DNA of 64,000 bases from JBAIYU01 sp036763085 (GCF_036763085.1 NZ_JBAIYU010000010.1:744001-808000), one strand, 5' to 3'; shown: positions 34,780-43,599, counted from the first letter of the stretch. Translations and numbers: made by a program. Notes: generated by a model not told the origin, from the letters alone.

Positions 34780-36000
34780 CTAAGACTGGCAAAGCGGAAG
34801 CCTAATATAGATACTGGTTCCTTTACCCATTTCACTTTCCATCCTTAGACCATATTCGCTGCCAAAATGATGCTGAATTCGCTTGTGTACGTTAATAATT
34901 CCTAGGCCTGTTGTCTGCCCCTTTGTATGTTTCCTTTTTTCCGAACGGAAAATTGAATTTATTCGCTCTTGTGACAGCCCTATTCCAGTATCGCTGACAA
35001 CCAGCATTAAGTAACCTTCATCGTTGCTTGCACTTATGTGGATTTCTCCCCCATCCTTTTTGGGCTCAAGTCCATGGATTATTGCATTTTCAACTATCGG
35101 CTGCAATGTCAGTGCCGGTATGTGTACATCCAAAACTTGAGAGTCTACATTAACTTTGGCATTTATTCTATCACCAAAGCGTGCCCTTTGGATTGTCAGA
35201 TAGTCACTTATCGATTTAACTTCTTCCTCAAGGGTTCGCAGCTCTTCAATATCACGAAGATTATTACGAAGTAAATCGGACAGCGCATAAACGATCTCTT
35301 GTGTTCGGCTCGCACCTTCCAATAAAGCAAGTCTGGCAATTGTATTTAAGGTATTAAAGAGAAAGTGCGGATTAACCTGGGACTGCAAAGCCTTTAATTC
35401 TGTTGCCCTGAGCAGGTTTTCTAACTCGGCTTTAGCCCTAATTTCATCCATAAGCTGCTTCTGGACAATGTTAGCAACCCCAATTTCGACAATGTAGTTA
35501 GACATTATATAAATTAAATCTGCAGCAGCTTTAAGCCTGGCCCCCTGGATTATATCGACTTTATCAAATAGTTCACTAAGCTTATCATTATCCCGCTTAA
35601 GAGAAGCTGTCAGCTTATACATCTCACCTTTGGTATCATAGTCTTCCTGAGGTGAAACAACTTGACCGGCTAATAAGGCCCCAACATATTGATTCTGAAC
35701 AATAATTGGTGCTGCTAAATCAGTTAAACCAGCATGGCAATGATATACATAGGGCCGCCGGCTTTGTAAAGCCTTTCTGCCCCCTCGGTCATCACAAGCC
35801 ATACAGCGAGCAAGACCTTCAAAATCGGACCTAATATATTGACAAAATTCCGTAAAATTACTAGGTTTAGTAACAGGCATCCCTTCAACATCAACTATAA
35901 CAGCAGCTAACCCTGTTGCTTCTGAGAACTTATCTTGTATCTCCTGCAATACCTGAGTATTTACAATTTCACCAAGAGTAAAGCGATTATAACCTTGCAC
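34780..36000 (-). CDS. sensor histidine kinase with PocR sensory domain (LytS/YesM type)
   Basis: A 406-residue cytoplasmic kinase with no membrane segment. Residues about 12-175 form a PocR domain with a conserved cysteine set (RCMACDDRGGRKAL, then YHCHAGL). This domain is thought to bind small diols such as 1,2-propanediol. The phosphoacceptor His is in LQSQVNPHFLFNTLN near residue 215. The ATPase domain follows (VVSDTGIGL, TGLGIINV). The start is GTG at 36000, seven bases after GGGGG. It is placed to sense propanediol and drive the adjacent regulator. Confidence 0.92.
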   Translation of the reverse strand: MQGYNRFTLGEIVNTQVLQEIQDKFSEATGLAAVIVDVEGMPVTKPSNFTEFCQYIRSDFEGLARCMACDDRGGRKALQSRRPYVYHCHAGLTDLAAPIIVQNQYVGALLAGQVVSPQEDYDTKGEMYKLTASLKRDNDKLSELFDKVDIIQGARLKAAADLIYIMSNYIVEIGVANIVQKQLMDEIRAKAELENLLRATELKALQSQVNPHFLFNTLNTIARLALLEGASRTQEIVYALSDLLRNNLRDIEELRTLEEEVKSISDYLTIQRARFGDRINAKVNVDSQVLDVHIPALTLQPIVENAIIHGLEPKKDGGEIHISASNDEGYLMLVVSDTGIGLSQERINSIFRSEKRKHTKGQTTGLGIINVHKRIQHHFGSEYGLRMESEMGKGTSIYIRLPLCQS

Positions 36001-36069
36001 AAAGGTTCCCCCTATGAATTAAAGTTCACCGAATTGTAGGAATTTTCTCATAGGGTATTATTTGGATTA

Positions 36070-36097
36070 AATATAAAATTTTTCCTGCAAATGACAA
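36070..36097 (-). promoter_or_regulatory. promoter of the PocR kinase-regulator operon
   Basis: On the minus strand TTGTCA (36092-36097) and TATATT (36070-36075) are separated by 16 bp, about 70 bases upstream of the GTG start. Confidence 0.5.
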
Positions 36098-36160
36098 GAT
36101 ATTGTTATTTCAGAGCAATTAACTTTTACGAAACTCTCGAAACACTACCATCAATGCTAG

Positions 36161-37192
36161 CTATATGGCTACCTGCGGCTCACCTGCAACATTCAGGTCG
36201 AAATCTGACAACCTAGCCATGTTAAGAAGCGTATATGCAGTGGTTTTAAGAATAGATACCATTAATACAGCCCCTGTACCTTCGCCTAACGCCATATTAC
36301 CGCGAATAATTACATCATCGGCTAGGATATTTCCTAGCAGCAGTGCATACGCCATACCAGGCTCTTTAGACATATGCGACGGTATAGCGTACTTTTCAAT
36401 ATCACTGTTAAGCTTCGCAGCACAAGCATAAGCCACTGCAGTTATAAAGCCGTCGATGACGAACGGAGTTTTACGCTGCGCACATTCAAGCATACCTGCA
36501 CAAATCGCTACAATGTCAAAACCGCCTACACACCTTAAAATATCCTCGACTCCTTGCATCGCAGCTTTGTGACGTTCAACACCTTTACTTACAACTAAAC
36601 GTTTTCGCTTGAGCAAATCATTGTTTGCCGGGCTAGCCCCATAACCAACTAAAAATTCTGGAAACATCCCTGTCAAAGCATGAAGTACCGCAGACGAGGT
36701 TGTGGTATTCCCGATTCCCATTTCACCGAACGACAGTAAATTGCAGCCCTGCTTGCTAACCAATTCTTCTACTATATCTTGCCCAGCCTTCCACGCTAAG
36801 TAAAATTCCTCGTTACTCATAGCTTCTTGCTTCATAAAGTTCTTACTTCCTAAAGCAACTTTCTTATCGATACCTACAGCAACGCTGTTATTAATGCCAA
36901 CGTCAACAACAGTATATGGAATACCATTACTGCGACAGAAGCAGCTTATCGTCGCTCGCCCATCAACCATATTCTGTGCTTGCAAGTAGGTTATCACCGG
37001 CGGGTAAGCAACTACCCCCTCATCAACAACCCCATTATCAGCCGCAAAAATCACGTGATGCGGGCGTACTTCTGAATGCTTAGTTTCCCAAGCCAAAAGT
37101 ATCTTCCGAAAATACTTTTCTAAGAGTCCAAGACTGTTCGGCGGTTTAGCCGCACCATCAATTAAGTCGTTCACTGCTGCTTCGTAATCCAT
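36161..37192 (-). CDS. cobT: nicotinate-nucleotide--dimethylbenzimidazole phosphoribosyltransferase
   Basis: A 343-residue CobT that activates the lower ligand base of cobamides to the riboside phosphate. Family motifs: FAADNGVVDEGVV near residue 50, FGEMGIGNTTTSSA near 155, EPGMAYALLLG, and ALGEGTGA, where Glu304 takes the place of the catalytic Glu317 of Salmonella. Some relatives in the Negativicutes activate phenols using a two-subunit ArsAB; only one subunit is present here. A B12 riboswitch and terminator lie upstream. Confidence 0.95.
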   Translation of the reverse strand: MDYEAAVNDLIDGAAKPPNSLGLLEKYFRKILLAWETKHSEVRPHHVIFAADNGVVDEGVVAYPPVITYLQAQNMVDGRATISCFCRSNGIPYTVVDVGINNSVAVGIDKKVALGSKNFMKQEAMSNEEFYLAWKAGQDIVEELVSKQGCNLLSFGEMGIGNTTTSSAVLHALTGMFPEFLVGYGASPANNDLLKRKRLVVSKGVERHKAAMQGVEDILRCVGGFDIVAICAGMLECAQRKTPFVIDGFITAVAYACAAKLNSDIEKYAIPSHMSKEPGMAYALLLGNILADDVIIRGNMALGEGTGAVLMVSILKTTAYTLLNMARLSDFDLNVAGEPQVAI

Positions 37193-37236
37193 AAAAATAT
37201 CCCCCTCTATTTTAGTTTTTAATATTCTTATGTGTT

Positions 37237-37356
37237 AACCACAGAGTACGCAGAGGTCGCAGAGTGGACGCAAGTGTAGGTTATAAAATTCATGCGCGAT
37301 AATATCTCGACCAATTCCTCCGATAACCCTCTGCGTACTCCGCGTACTCTGCGGTT
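37237..37356. repeat. dispersed palindromic repeat, family B copy 1
   Basis: A 120-base element bounded by AACCACAGAGTACGCAGAGG (37237-37256) and a near inverse, CCTCTGCGTACTCCGC...GCGGTT, ending at 37356; the inner arm repeats the GTACTC unit twice. A second copy lies at 43600-43709. It sits between the riboswitch terminator and cobT. The middle sequences of the two copies differ, so only the ends are conserved. Confidence 0.8.
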
Positions 37357-37379
37357 CAAAAAATCATCCCCACAAAAAT

Positions 37380-37409
37380 AAATACCTAGCCCAAAAAGGC
37401 TAGGTATTT
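37380..37409 (-). terminator. terminator, likely expression platform of the cobalamin riboswitch
   Basis: A 12-bp perfect stem (AAATACCTAGCC / GGCTAGGTATTT) with a 6-base loop is followed on the minus strand by ATTTTTG. It lies about 60 bases past the B12 box and before cobT, so it can act as a B12-dependent transcription terminator. Confidence 0.75.
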
Positions 37410-37469
37410 AAAATTTAAAAACCCTATCCTTCTGGCATTACCCCTTGCGCGGAGGTAAAATGTCAGCCA

Positions 37470-37650
37470 AAACAGGCAGGTCTCCTGGCTTACGGATCTT
37501 GAGTCTCCTGCGCCTTCCCGGCAGCCCGGTGGCATATGCAGAAGACTTCCCCGATTACAGTGGCGCGACCGCGTCGTTTAAGGGCTATAGCCCTTCCGTA
37601 CTTCCCTATTCTCCTCTTGGTTTAAAAGAGGCACCTGTTTGGTGGCAGTA
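37470..37650 (-). ncRNA. cobalamin (B12) riboswitch upstream of cobT
   Basis: On the minus strand the conserved parts appear in order: AACAGGTGCC, AATAGGGAA, GCGCCACTGTAATCGGGGAAG, GGGAAGGCGCAGG, and the B12 box GCCAGGAGACCTGCC (37475-37489). This is the classic cobalamin aptamer. A terminator follows at 37380, then a repeat element and cobT, so binding of B12 should lower cobT expression. cobS, 130 bases upstream on the same strand, lies outside its control. Confidence 0.93.
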
Positions 37651-37778
37651 TATTAAGTTGTTTATTTTTCTATTTCTACCATATTATGTGATTTCCTATC
37701 AGTAAATGCGGGTTAGCAAGATGTTGAAGCGTAAAGTAAAAAAAATGCTATTTCTAGATCGACATACTAACTTTTTAA

Positions 37779-38531
37779 TTAAAATACGAAGGCCATCAAC
37801 ACAGCAACCTCGGTAACTTCTATAATGGCGCCATATACATCTCCAGTCATGCCGCCTAATTTATTGGAGATATAGCGGGCAACTAAAGCAGCCCAGCTAA
37901 TTGCTACTATCCCAGCAATTAGTGCAGTATTGCCTAGCGGAATTAATAGTGCTAACGTAAATATGCCAGCTATATAAATAGTAGTTTTATCTGAGTATTG
38001 GAAAAAAGTCTTCCCAAGACCATTGGCCCGAGCATATGGGAATTTAGTTATTGCCACAACACTAGCCATCCGACCTATAACCGGCATTACAAATAAGGCG
38101 GCAGGCAGCTTTCCTATTGGGATGTCTAAAATAAGCGAATACTTAAGTAATATCAGCAGGCTAAACCCAATCGCTCCAAAAGCTCCAATGCGGCTATCTT
38201 TCATTATCTCCAACATTCGTTCTCGCGAACGACCCGAAAAAACCCCGTCTATAGTATCCATAAAGCCATCGCAATGCAGGCCGCCTGTGATTACAATTTC
38301 GATTATAATCAAACTTGCCGCTAGTAAGTGCATTGGAAATACTTCAAACTTATATTGCTGTACTCCATAAGCCAAACCAGCCAAAAGAATGCCTATTATG
38401 CCGCCTACCAAAGGAAAGAACTTAACACTTCGTCCAAATGCCTCAGGCGACCAATCGGCGTGTTTACTAACATAAATTCGCGTCAAAAACTGAAAGCCGG
38501 TAATAAAATCGCCGCATAGCTTTTTAACCAA
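37779..38531 (-). CDS. cobS: adenosylcobinamide-GDP ribazoletransferase (cobalamin synthase)
   Basis: A 250-residue integral membrane enzyme that joins adenosylcobinamide-GDP with alpha-ribazole (phosphate), the last step of cobamide assembly. Family motifs: GFQFLTRI at the N-terminus, GGLHCDGFMDTIDGVFSGRSRERMLEIMKDSRIG near residue 85 (quoted parts: GGLHCDGFMDT, DSRIGAFG), with the acidic metal-binding residues. About six hydrophobic helices are seen. The start is TTG at 38529-38531 with GAGGCGG upstream; no in-frame ATG is near. It works in the same pathway as CobT. Confidence 0.93.
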   Translation of the reverse strand: MVKKLCGDFITGFQFLTRIYVSKHADWSPEAFGRSVKFFPLVGGIIGILLAGLAYGVQQYKFEVFPMHLLAASLIIIEIVITGGLHCDGFMDTIDGVFSGRSRERMLEIMKDSRIGAFGAIGFSLLILLKYSLILDIPIGKLPAALFVMPVIGRMASVVAITKFPYARANGLGKTFFQYSDKTTIYIAGIFTLALLIPLGNTALIAGIVAISWAALVARYISNKLGGMTGDVYGAIIEVTEVAVLMAFVF

Positions 38532-38750
38532 CCATTACACCGCCTCGATCATTTTACTTATACTTTCACTAAATTAATTAGCTATCCTTCAGCGTAATAA
38601 TCGATCGGCAATATAGTCCTGCAATTAGCTAAGAAAGTACATAGATTGAATGTGACGTAAGTGTTCTTGAATAAAGTGCACCTTATTATAAGCGCAAGTC
38701 AGCGCCAGCAGCGTTAATAAGGTACCGTCTCCCCTTCTCAGCTTCCTTAA
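38532..38750. other. intergenic region upstream of cobS
   Basis: No gene is seen. A loose inverted repeat, CCTTATTA (38681-38688) with TAATAAGG (38715-38722), may form a hairpin. No B12 box was found, so cobS seems to lack a riboswitch of its own. Confidence 0.5.
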
Positions 38751-38800
38751 GAAGATTAAAAACCCTTGCGAAATCTCTTCCGCAAAGGTTTTTAATCTTC
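38751..38800 (-). terminator. terminator overlapping the stop of the 129-residue gene
   Basis: Two 20-base arms (38751-38770 and 38781-38800) pair with a single mismatch around a 10-base loop. The stem contains A/T runs so the minus-strand RNA ends in TTTTTAATCTTCTT. The last base of the stem is within the stop codon. Confidence 0.75.
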
Positions 38801-39189
38801 TATTCCAAAAATTTTATGGTAGCATTAGGCAAAAACTTTTTGGCTGCTGCAAAAGTATCTGTAAAAAACTCTTCGTTTTCAATTGCCTGCTCAATATCTG
38901 ACCGCTCAATTATAGCGTATGGCTTAAATTCACCTAACATCGGATGCTTTACTGCAGCGTCTAATATACCGACCTCTACACTTTCAATGCTTACTCCATT
39001 GGCAATGAGAGTGTATTCGCCTACTGTTTTTCCGTTCTCAGTAATTCTTAAACCGAATTTATTTTTGCGACCAGCCATTGCAGATTCAACTATTCCGATA
39101 ATATATGGATGTTTTTCTTTTAAGTGCTCTAAAACCTTGCGGCGGAAAGAGACAAACTTTTCTTTTATCAATACATCAACTTCAGTCAT
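38800..39189 (-). CDS. uncharacterised protein
   Basis: A 129-residue soluble protein without signal peptide or membrane segments. It starts with a charged helix (about 1-30), then a beta-rich region with FGLRITENGKTVGEYTL, then a helical C-terminus with FFTDTFAAAKKFLPNATIKF. The middle recalls small lipid- or ligand-binding folds, but no family is recognised. It has its own terminator and a GGAGG site; it is monocistronic between cobS and the DUF134 gene. Confidence 0.7.
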   Translation of the reverse strand: MTEVDVLIKEKFVSFRRKVLEHLKEKHPYIIGIVESAMAGRKNKFGLRITENGKTVGEYTLIANGVSIESVEVGILDAAVKHPMLGEFKPYAIIERSDIEQAIENEEFFTDTFAAAKKFLPNATIKFLE

Positions 39190-39296
39190 TTTCCAGGCCT
39201 CCTTATTACATTAAGTCATCTTTTAGAGTACCCAAAATGGTTGTTAAGAATGTTACATCAGATTATTTTCTATTATCAAAAAAAGGTACAACAATA

Positions 39297-39343
39297 AAAT
39301 ATCGGTCTAACCTTCAAAATCTCAAGAAAGTCAGACCGATATT
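39297..39343 (-). terminator. terminator after the DUF134 gene
   Basis: AAATATCGGTCT (39297-39308) pairs perfectly with AGACCGATATTT (39332-39343) across a 23-base loop; the minus strand continues with TATTG. It lies about 90 bases past the DUF134 stop. Confidence 0.6.
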
Positions 39344-39435
39344 TCTTCATAATTACAGCTTGCTTTCATATCCGGCCGAAAAACCAGACGTGCAATTGCA
39401 TAAGATTCCTATACCAATTAAAACAGTTTTAACTA

Positions 39436-39927
39436 TTATTTGTGGTTACTGCAGCAGCCATGTCCATGTTCATGATCACCGTGCTGGTGCCCACCGCAAG
39501 CATGCTTAACCCCATTTTCTAACTTAACTTTCTTCATGCTGCCACAAGTCGGACAAGCAATTTCATAACCATGTTTGCCACCTAGTGTACATGGTTTCTC
39601 CTCCCACTGATGTGCACAGTCTACGCATTCAAAAATTCTGTTAGTCATTATATAATTACCTCCCTCAATATTTATTATCTGCCCTTCTAATAAAGCGAGT
39701 GCCACTTTCCTGCGAGCCGAGTTTAATACCCTTTGGAAAGTACTGCGTGAAAGCCCCATCTTCAGTGCACAATCACTTTGATCCAATTCGACGACATCCT
39801 TCAAGCGAAGCGACTCAAGCTCTTCCAAAAAAAGCTCAATACTCCCTGAATTCATTTCACCTTCAGGAATAAACCTGCGGCAATATGGAATTTCCTCAAC
39901 TATCCCACAACAACGTTTTCGGGGCAT
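39436..39927 (-). CDS. DUF134-family HTH regulator with zinc-ribbon and His-rich tail
   Basis: A 163-residue protein. Residues about 1-90 form the DUF134 domain (MPRKRCCGIVEEIPYCRRFIP at the start), with a sigma-70 region 4-like helix-turn-helix near 50-75 (SDCALKMGLSRSTFQRVLNS). A zinc ribbon follows with Cys101/Cys104 and Cys125/Cys128. The end is a His/Cys-rich tail (HACGGHQHGDHEHGHGCC) that looks metal-binding. AAGGAG decides the ATG at 39927; a longer in-frame start is rejected. It probably senses metal or redox state and binds the palindrome at its own promoter. Confidence 0.85.
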   Translation of the reverse strand: MPRKRCCGIVEEIPYCRRFIPEGEMNSGSIELFLEELESLRLKDVVELDQSDCALKMGLSRSTFQRVLNSARRKVALALLEGQIINIEGGNYIMTNRIFECVDCAHQWEEKPCTLGGKHGYEIACPTCGSMKKVKLENGVKHACGGHQHGDHEHGHGCCSNHK

Positions 39928-39945
39928 TCGAAACTCTCCTTTATC

Positions 39946-39965
39946 AATTGGGCATATGCCCAATT
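39946..39965. promoter_or_regulatory. perfect 20-bp palindrome, likely operator of the DUF134 gene
   Basis: AATTGGGCATATGCCCAATT is its own reverse complement. It lies directly after the -10 box and covers the predicted transcription start, just upstream of the ribosome-binding site. Binding of a dimer here would block transcription. Confidence 0.7.
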
Positions 39966-39967
39966 AA

Positions 39968-39997
39968 ATTATATCCTATAATTAGATAAAAATACAA
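39968..39997 (-). promoter_or_regulatory. promoter of the DUF134 gene
   Basis: On the minus strand TTGTAT (39992-39997) and a perfect TATAAT (39968-39973) are separated by 18 bp. The start of transcription falls inside the palindrome. Confidence 0.65.
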
Positions 39998-40048
39998 TGA
40001 AATTTAAGCTCTTTTTAAGTAGATTTTTTACAACTTATAATGTAACGC

Positions 40049-40087
40049 AAAAACAGGCAGCCCGTATGAAGAATGCTGCCTGTTTTT
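40049..40087 (-). terminator. terminator of the glycogen operon
   Basis: A 13-bp perfect stem (AAAAACAGGCAGC / GCTGCCTGTTTTT) with a 13-base loop, six bases past the stop of the amylase-glucanotransferase gene. T runs on both strands. Confidence 0.85.
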
Positions 40088-40092
40088 AGATG

Positions 40093-43000
40093 CTAGCGTT
40101 TGTAGCGCCCTGCTAACGATGCTAAATGAGCGGCAAGTTCTGGCGTAAGCCATTCCTTGCGGCAACGCCATTGCCAATTCCCCCCGACAGTCCCCGGTGT
40201 ATTCATTCTAGCCTCACTGCCTAGGCACAGAACATCCTGCATTGGAATTATTACAGTATTTGCATTAGTGTTATAAGCAAATTCTATCATTCGCCAGCAA
40301 ACATCTTCCGGATCAGCGTTTTCCATTTGTAGCATTTTATTAATACACTCAGCATATTCAGTTTCTTCGCCAACATTTAGCTTATACCAACCAAGAGTAG
40401 TGTTATTATCATGCGTCCCTGTATAAACTACACTATTTTTATCACATGTAAAAGGAATGCAGCAACCTTCCTCATCACATGACAAAACAAAATGCAATAC
40501 TTTCATGCCCGGGTAATAAAAAGCATCCCGTAAGTCTTCAACCTCCGGGGTTATTACCCCTAAGTCTTCAGCAATAATCGGCAGTTTACCAAGATATCGC
40601 TCCAGTGTACTAAATAGCTTTGCACCAGGTCCCTTTATCCACTTGCCATTGACAGCAGTTTTCTCTCCTGCCGGCACTTCCCAATATGCTTCAAAGCCGC
40701 GGAAATGGTCCACCCTGATTATATCAACCTGATTTAACATAACCTGAAAGCGTTCACGCCACCAATTATAATCTTCGTTGGCCATCTCTTGCCAATTATA
40801 GTGCGGGTTACCCCATAGTTGACCAGTTTCACTGAAGTAATCCGGCGGCACTCCAGCAATCTTTTGGGCCAAGCCTTTCTTATCAAGCTCAAACAGCTGC
40901 TGATTTGCCCACACATCAGCACTATCATGTGCTATAAATATTGGCATATCTCCAATTATCTTAATGCCCCATTGATTTGCATAGCGCTTTAAAGCAAGCC
41001 ATTGTTTATTAAATTCAAATTGCAGGAAATAGTGAAAACCAATTTCATCTCTCAGAAGTTCACGATATTCTCTCATCGCCCCCTCTTGGCGACTAGCTAT
41101 TTCGTAAGGCCATTCAGTCCAGCTGCAATCATTAAAATATTCTTTGAGAGCCATAAATAGGGCATAATCGTGCAGCCAAATAGCGTTTTCATTTACAAAC
41201 CGCTCATATTCTACAGACGACTCGAATTTCTGCTTGAAACTATTAAACGCAATTCGCAAACAACTTTCCTTAAAATCTTTAACAGCTTCAAATTCTACCT
41301 TATCAGTGTCAAATTGCTTCGGAAGTTTCACATCCACACCGCTTAGCAAGCCGTCGCCAACTAGTTTTCCTAACGAAATTAAGAGCGGATTACCCGCAAA
41401 AGCTGACGGTGACTGGTAGGGAGACTCACCTAATCCTACCGGGTTTAAGGGTAGTATCTGCCATAGTTTTTGTTTGCTTTTATATAAAAAATTAACAAAT
41501 TCATAAGCTTCTTTCCCTAAGTCTCCAATTCCGTATTTTGACGGCAATGAGGTCGGATGGAGCAATATCCCACATTGACGCCCCAGCAGACTATGCTCGT
41601 GCTGCAAAAGAACTTTGCCTTCCAGTGGCGCCAATTCTACATTAATAATACCATCATGCACTGCTGCTTCACCCCCATCATTTAAGACATCTTTCATAAT
41701 TCCACGGCATAATCCCCTGACATCAAGGGTTATCTTCGCCGCACTATCTTTACTGCGGTTTAATAGTACAAGGGCCGTGTTATCAGGTCTTTCCTGGCCG
41801 AAGTGATCTTTTCCATTAATAATCCGCCTGGCATAGCCGTAAACATCACCTTCAGCATATATCGGAAGCCATTCACCTGTCTTAAAAACTGGATAGCTAT
41901 TTCTAAGATTAATTACTTGTTTATACCACTTAAGTAATTCTAGATCTTCCTGCCCCCACGGGTAGGTACTTCGATTAAACGGATCTTTAAACCCTTCGAC
42001 ACCACACTCATCACCATAGTATATAGCTGGAACTCCCGGGAAAGTCATCTGCCATAAAGCTAAAAGTTTCAGTCTGGCTTTTGCGAGGCATCGCTGCTCG
42101 GCATTCAACCTAAATTTGCTCTGCTTAGTTATTGAAAATGTATCATTCATTGGGGCTTCTCCAAGCAGGGTTAGAACACGAGGAACATCATGGCTACCTA
42201 CTAAATTCATCATTGCATAAAAGTTTTCTCTTGGATAATTCTCGTATAGACTCATGAGCGAACGATGAGTGATGCTGCTATCGGCATGGCCTAAAATAAA
42301 GTCGAGCAGAATCTTACGAAAAGGATAATTCATAGCCGAGTCAAGTTCACTGCCGCCTAAATAATCCCTCAGCTTACCGTAGCTTTCTTTATGTGATGCA
42401 TCTTCCCACACCTCGCCGATCAACACTGCATCTGGGTCTATTAATTTCATCTCTTTGGCAAAAGTCCTTACAAATTCATCCGGCAATTCATCCACAACAT
42501 CAAGCCGCCAGCCTTTAATGCCTTGCTTCAGCCAGTATTTTAAGACACTATTATCGCCACTAATAATAAAATCAACGAATGAAGGCTCATTTTCCTCTGT
42601 ATTCGGCAGTGTATCTATGCCCCACCAGCTCTCATACTTATCAGGATACTGGCTGAACCTGTACCACTTATAATAAGGTGAGGCCTGAGACTGAAACGCC
42701 CCAATACTTTTATAATTACCGTACTTGTTAAAATAAATGCTGTCACTTCCAGTATGACTAAAGACACCATCTAAGATTATCTCAATTCCAACTTCTTTAG
42801 CTTTCGTACAGAGTTCAGCAAATAATTCATTATCGCCAAGCATGGAATCAACTTTATGATAGTCACCAGTATCATAACGATGGTTGCTGGGTGACTCAAA
42901 TATTGGATTCAAATAAATTACACTAATCCCTAGTTCTTTTAAATAGGACAGCTTATTTATAATGCCGCGCAAATTTCCGCCAAAGAAATCATATGCTGCG

Positions 43001-43554
43001 ATTTCTTTGGTATCAACATCTCTAATATAGTATGGGGTGTTGCTCCAGTCAGCATGAATTACCGAGCCCTTTTTAGGAGCCAATACTTTTCCTTCAGCTT
43101 CACCATTACAGAATCTATCCGGGAATATCTGGTACATTACTGCCTCTTTAAACCAATTAGGCGTAACAGCACATTTTTGGTATACAGTAATCTGAAATGA
43201 CGGCGGTGGGCTATCATAGATATCGCCACTTCCGCCTAAACCTGCATGGTTATTGCCATAATAAAAGGTCTTGCCGCCAACTATAACTATGAAGTAATAC
43301 CAAATAACACAACTCTTTTCCGGCACCGTTAGTTTTAATTTATAAAGGTTATCGGAATTTGTTTTACTATCTGAGAGCATATCCAGCTTTTGCTCTCCTA
43401 ATCCGTCTTGCCATATTCTTAATACTACCGATTCCGGCTGACTTGATGATAATATCCGCAAGCGGAGCGTTATCTCAGTATTACAACAAACAGCCCCAAA
43501 GGGGCTGCGGTAGGCTAGCGATTGCGAATTGTGAAACAGCCAATTTTGATTCAT
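40093..43554 (-). CDS. fusion of GH13 alpha-amylase/neopullulanase and GH77 4-alpha-glucanotransferase
   Basis: A 1153-residue fusion. Residues 1 to about 120 form a CBM34-like beta domain. About 135-560 is a GH13 barrel with GWRLDVVDE (nucleophile Asp, near 350), IGEVWED (acid Glu, near 378) and GSHDVPR (near 453). A beta domain leads to residue 655, and the rest is a MalQ-type GH77 domain with GILLHPTSLPSKYGIGDLG (near 660), RVDHFRGFEAYW (near 950), IIAEDLG (near 990) and THDNNT (near 1045). One chain can thus hydrolyse branched glucan and transfer maltosyl units. It is the last gene of the glycogen cluster. Confidence 0.92.
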   Translation of the reverse strand: MNQNWLFHNSQSLAYRSPFGAVCCNTEITLRLRILSSSQPESVVLRIWQDGLGEQKLDMLSDSKTNSDNLYKLKLTVPEKSCVIWYYFIVIVGGKTFYYGNNHAGLGGSGDIYDSPPPSFQITVYQKCAVTPNWFKEAVMYQIFPDRFCNGEAEGKVLAPKKGSVIHADWSNTPYYIRDVDTKEIAAYDFFGGNLRGIINKLSYLKELGISVIYLNPIFESPSNHRYDTGDYHKVDSMLGDNELFAELCTKAKEVGIEIILDGVFSHTGSDSIYFNKYGNYKSIGAFQSQASPYYKWYRFSQYPDKYESWWGIDTLPNTEENEPSFVDFIISGDNSVLKYWLKQGIKGWRLDVVDELPDEFVRTFAKEMKLIDPDAVLIGEVWEDASHKESYGKLRDYLGGSELDSAMNYPFRKILLDFILGHADSSITHRSLMSLYENYPRENFYAMMNLVGSHDVPRVLTLLGEAPMNDTFSITKQSKFRLNAEQRCLAKARLKLLALWQMTFPGVPAIYYGDECGVEGFKDPFNRSTYPWGQEDLELLKWYKQVINLRNSYPVFKTGEWLPIYAEGDVYGYARRIINGKDHFGQERPDNTALVLLNRSKDSAAKITLDVRGLCRGIMKDVLNDGGEAAVHDGIINVELAPLEGKVLLQHEHSLLGRQCGILLHPTSLPSKYGIGDLGKEAYEFVNFLYKSKQKLWQILPLNPVGLGESPYQSPSAFAGNPLLISLGKLVGDGLLSGVDVKLPKQFDTDKVEFEAVKDFKESCLRIAFNSFKQKFESSVEYERFVNENAIWLHDYALFMALKEYFNDCSWTEWPYEIASRQEGAMREYRELLRDEIGFHYFLQFEFNKQWLALKRYANQWGIKIIGDMPIFIAHDSADVWANQQLFELDKKGLAQKIAGVPPDYFSETGQLWGNPHYNWQEMANEDYNWWRERFQVMLNQVDIIRVDHFRGFEAYWEVPAGEKTAVNGKWIKGPGAKLFSTLERYLGKLPIIAEDLGVITPEVEDLRDAFYYPGMKVLHFVLSCDEEGCCIPFTCDKNSVVYTGTHDNNTTLGWYKLNVGEETEYAECINKMLQMENADPEDVCWRMIEFAYNTNANTVIIPMQDVLCLGSEARMNTPGTVGGNWQWRCRKEWLTPELAAHLASLAGRYKR

Positions 43555-43599
43555 AGCAATACCTCACCTTCTGGCGTAATAAAAAGGCGTTGACCGACT

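Noticed and set aside
38532..38799. Possible second B12 riboswitch before cobS
   Set aside because: The B12 box and the other aptamer signatures are missing; only a short hairpin is present.
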